From: Oscillospiraceae bacterium | GTDB lineage: Bacteria; Bacillota; Clostridia; Oscillospirales; Acutalibacteraceae | Assembly: GCA_003520555.1 (NCBI GenBank) | Contig: DOUO01000104.1 | Coordinates: 1-9,843 of the forward strand | Direction of reading: 5' to 3' | DNA: 9,843 nt | Shown: one piece after another, positions 8,701 to 9,843 of the stretch | Layout of the letters: each line of letters opens with the position of its first letter | Position numbering within the stretch: position 1 is the first letter of the stretch | The notes under the pieces: generated by a model | The model's input: only the letters and a program-made list of their open reading frames with translations | The model's database searches: none | What the model was told of the DNA's origin: nothing | Translations under genes and position numbers: made by a program

Positions 8701-9752
8701 AGAAATTCGGTGAAATCGAACAAATTGAAAAAACCGACAGCGGCGTAGGCGCAACCTCTCCCGAAATAAAAATCACCGTAGACAAGCTTAAGGCGGCTCA
8801 AAAAGGTCTTACCGTGGCTCAGGTGTTTCAGCAAATTTCCGCAAAGGTTTCGGAAGAAAAAACCTCAACCTCGCTTAAAACCGAGGACGGCAAAAACCTC
8901 AACGTTGTGGTTGTAAAGGACGACAAGCAAAAAATCTCGGCGGACAAAATCGGCAGCGTTAATATTGATTACACCGACAAAGAGGGCAGCAAAAAACAGA
9001 CCTCTTTATCCTCAATCGCGGACATTTCAAAATCCGAAACGATGAATCAAATAAACCGTCAGGACCAAAAACGTTACTTAAGCGTCAGCGGCACGCTCAA
9101 AAACGGCGCTTCGCTGACCGCGGCAACAAACAGGGCAAAGGAAATCATGAAGGATTACAAGCTCCCCGCGGGCTTCACCTTTGAATTTGCCGGAACCGAC
9201 AAGGAAACAATGGAAGCCATGCAGCAGCTGTCTCTCATGCTCCTGCTCGGCGTAATCCTGATTTACCTTATAATGGTTGCCCAGTTCCAAAGCCTTAAGT
9301 CACCCTTTATAATAATGTTTACAATTCCGCTCGCGTTCACCGGCGGCTTCCTCGGACTCCTCATCACCGGTTTTGATATCAGCGTTGTCTCAATGATCGG
9401 CTTCGTAATGCTCTGCGGCATCATCGTAAACAACGGTATCGTGCTTGTTGACTACATCAACAGGCTGCGCGTTTCCGGCCGGGAACGTGTTGAAGCAATT
9501 GTCGAGGCAGGCAAAACCCGTATGCGCCCGATTTTCATCACCGCCCTGACCACAATCCTCGGTTTATCGGTAATGGCGCTCGGAATCGGCACCGGAGCCG
9601 AAATGATGCAGCCGCTCGCAATCGTCTGCATAGGCGGCCTGCTTTACGCGACGCTCATGACGCTCTATATCATTCCGGCAATTTACGACATTCTCAACCG
9701 CCGCGAGCTCCGCAAGCTTGAAAAGGAGGACCTCATGATAATTGAGGACTGA
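5715..9752 (+). CDS. RND-superfamily efflux transporter (AcrB/HAE1-like) with coiled-coil insertion
   Basis: This 1345-residue pump has 12 predicted membrane segments in the RND layout: segment 1 (about 11-29), 2-6 (about 645-797), 7 (829-850) and 8-12 (1172-1323), with two large extracytoplasmic loops (about 30-643 and 851-1171). The second loop has normal size; the first is about 300 residues longer than in AcrB. The extra part, about residues 196-505, is rich in Gln, Lys, Glu, Leu and Ala with heptad-like spacing. It falls where AcrB passes from PN2 to the docking subdomain. In segment 4, VDNSIVVIEN gives Asp712 and Asn713 for the AcrB Asp pair, and in segment 10 VNNGIVLVDY has Asn1239 for the AcrB lysine. 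The ATG at 5715 has AAAGGAG (5703-5709). No adaptor or outer-membrane channel gene is nearby. The substrate cannot be told; drugs, surfactants or lipids are possible. Confidence 0.93.
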   Translation: MLSKLSVKKPLTVFVGVILVLVLGVVSFMKMTPDLLPNLDLPYAVIITPYPGQTPETVEKTVSKPLESAVSVIDGVKQITSNSADSYSMLLIEFEDGTNMDTATIDIRSSLDTIKDSWDETVGSPFLVKANPNILPVAMLAVDYKGKNRQEISDFVSDELMNRLEGIDGVASVSDKGLVTQRESVIISQKKLDSLNKKINAALDSQFADAEDKINDAKAQLENNIALAQNGSQTLSDSIGDVGAAQDELSKKLADARTQAANGGSKVITAQMQLLDQKSALLQNKTTLETLYKTLLSVRTAYTELVEKKEGLENTQKLLETSKEQYQALRKILDDSEADEQQTAQARAQLEQLKKTLELYGVSPENIDEALKQTKDTIETVDKSIAEIEAKLGDLGTTIEKLDETIEALPNQIAAIDDGVKQLDTAIAGLDDNTVTVNEALSTIARQQSGADFKLSGTVAALSAKQSELNSTAAQLNAAKSELDKNSGELSTQKKAAKEKADVNGTVTLDNISGILTAQNFSMPAGYVTDDNNNKYMVRVGDEVKNAKELNNLALFDTKIDGIGVVRLSDVADVVSADDSKDIYAKINNTDGVVLSFSKQSNIATSTVCDNINSTIAQLEKDNEGLEFTALYSQGNYIRIVVNGVLQNLLMGAALAIIILLIFLRDIKPTVIVAFSIPVSVVFAIVMMYFSGVSLNMISLSGLAIGVGMLVDNSIVVIENIYRLRAKGYNAIQASLNGARQVAGAILASTLTTICVFAPIVFVEGITRQIFSDMALTITYSLMASLLVALTLVPAMGQSMLKKIRQPKKQGEGKILKAYDKSVRFVLRHKVVAILAAVALLIGSGFGAFARGFSFMPTMSSTQIQVNVTLDANSTFEETVAQGEKLGKVLNSRDEFETVGVTAGNSMGAAVLGASVDRSDAGSLMAYGVLKEDKVKDGSKIAKELEKELEGIDGEVTVSSGSMGNMSTLLGDGGVKLLLYGDDLEKLKSSAEDIAKKFGEIEQIEKTDSGVGATSPEIKITVDKLKAAQKGLTVAQVFQQISAKVSEEKTSTSLKTEDGKNLNVVVVKDDKQKISADKIGSVNIDYTDKEGSKKQTSLSSIADISKSETMNQINRQDQKRYLSVSGTLKNGASLTAATNRAKEIMKDYKLPAGFTFEFAGTDKETMEAMQQLSLMLLLGVILIYLIMVAQFQSLKSPFIIMFTIPLAFTGGFLGLLITGFDISVVSMIGFVMLCGIIVNNGIVLVDYINRLRVSGRERVEAIVEAGKTRMRPIFITALTTILGLSVMALGIGTGAEMMQPLAIVCIGGLLYATLMTLYIIPAIYDILNRRELRKLEKEDLMIIED

Positions 9753-9768
9753 TAAGCATAATCTGTAC

Positions 9769-9791
9769 CGGGGAGGCTTTATGCCTCCCTG
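9769..9791 (+). terminator. Hairpin after the RND gene, probable terminator with weak T-tract
   Basis: GGGAGGC (9771-9777), loop TTTAT, and GCCTCCC (9783-9789) form a perfect seven-pair GC-rich stem, extended by a G-T and a C-G pair (9769-9770 with 9790-9791). It begins 16 bases after the stop codon. The expected run of T does not follow directly; T-runs appear only at 9809-9814 and 9820-9826. It may act as an inefficient terminator or as a message-end stabiliser. Confidence 0.55.
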
Positions 9792-9807
9792 TCAAATATC
9801 AGATAAA

Positions 9808-9843
9808 ATTTTTTCAATCTTTTTTCAAAAAAGGTGTTGACAA
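9808..9843 (+). promoter_or_regulatory. Left part of a promoter cut by the window end
   Basis: Alternating T- and A-runs (about 9806-9832) lead into GTG-TTGACA-A, with a perfect -35 hexamer at 9837-9842. The -10 box would lie outside the window. A/T tracts directly ahead of a perfect -35 resemble the UP elements of stable-RNA promoters, so a tRNA or rRNA gene could follow, but nothing in the window shows it. Confidence 0.45.

Overview
The window looks like a chromosomal piece of an anaerobic low-to-mid GC Gram-positive bacterium, most likely a Clostridia member. This is inferred from the strong AGGAGG-type ribosome sites, a bacterial V-type ATPase in Enterococcus/Clostridia gene order, near-consensus sigma-A promoters, and an RND pump with no periplasmic adaptor or outer-membrane channel gene beside it. 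I cannot name the species.

Left half, minus strand (about 4523 down to 1): the promoter-proximal part of a V-type ATPase operon, in the order ntpF (G-type stator), ntpI (membrane a subunit), ntpK (16-kDa proteolipid), ntpE (stator), ntpC (central-stalk socket d). This matches the first five genes of the Enterococcus hirae ntpFIKEC-GABD-type operon. The window starts exactly on the ntpC stop codon, so the F-type, A, B and D subunit genes should lie just outside to the left. NtpK keeps all the residues I recall as Na+ ligands in E. hirae, so a Na+-pumping enzyme is likely. Notable operon details are a UTG/TTG start for ntpI with a decoy ribosome site, two hairpins after ntpK, and a hairpin at the 5' end of the message.

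Centre (about 4430-5062): a very AT-rich divergent intergenic region. It carries the presumed V-ATPase promoter, nested inverted repeats, a nearly perfect plus-strand promoter at 4618-4646 with no gene for about 400 bases, and the extended -10 promoter of the next operon with a palindrome on its start point.

Right half, plus strand: a two-gene unit of a TetR-family regulator (5063-5674) and a 1345-residue RND transporter (5715-9752). The transporter is about 300 residues longer than AcrB because a predicted coiled-coil domain is inserted near the PN2/docking border of its first extracytoplasmic loop. This is the most interesting protein in the window. A GC-rich hairpin follows it, and the window ends inside what looks like the A/T-tract plus TTGACA box of another strong promoter. 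The regulator probably represses its own operon through the palindrome at 5009-5022. I see no tRNA, rRNA, CRISPR array, insertion sequence or pseudogene.
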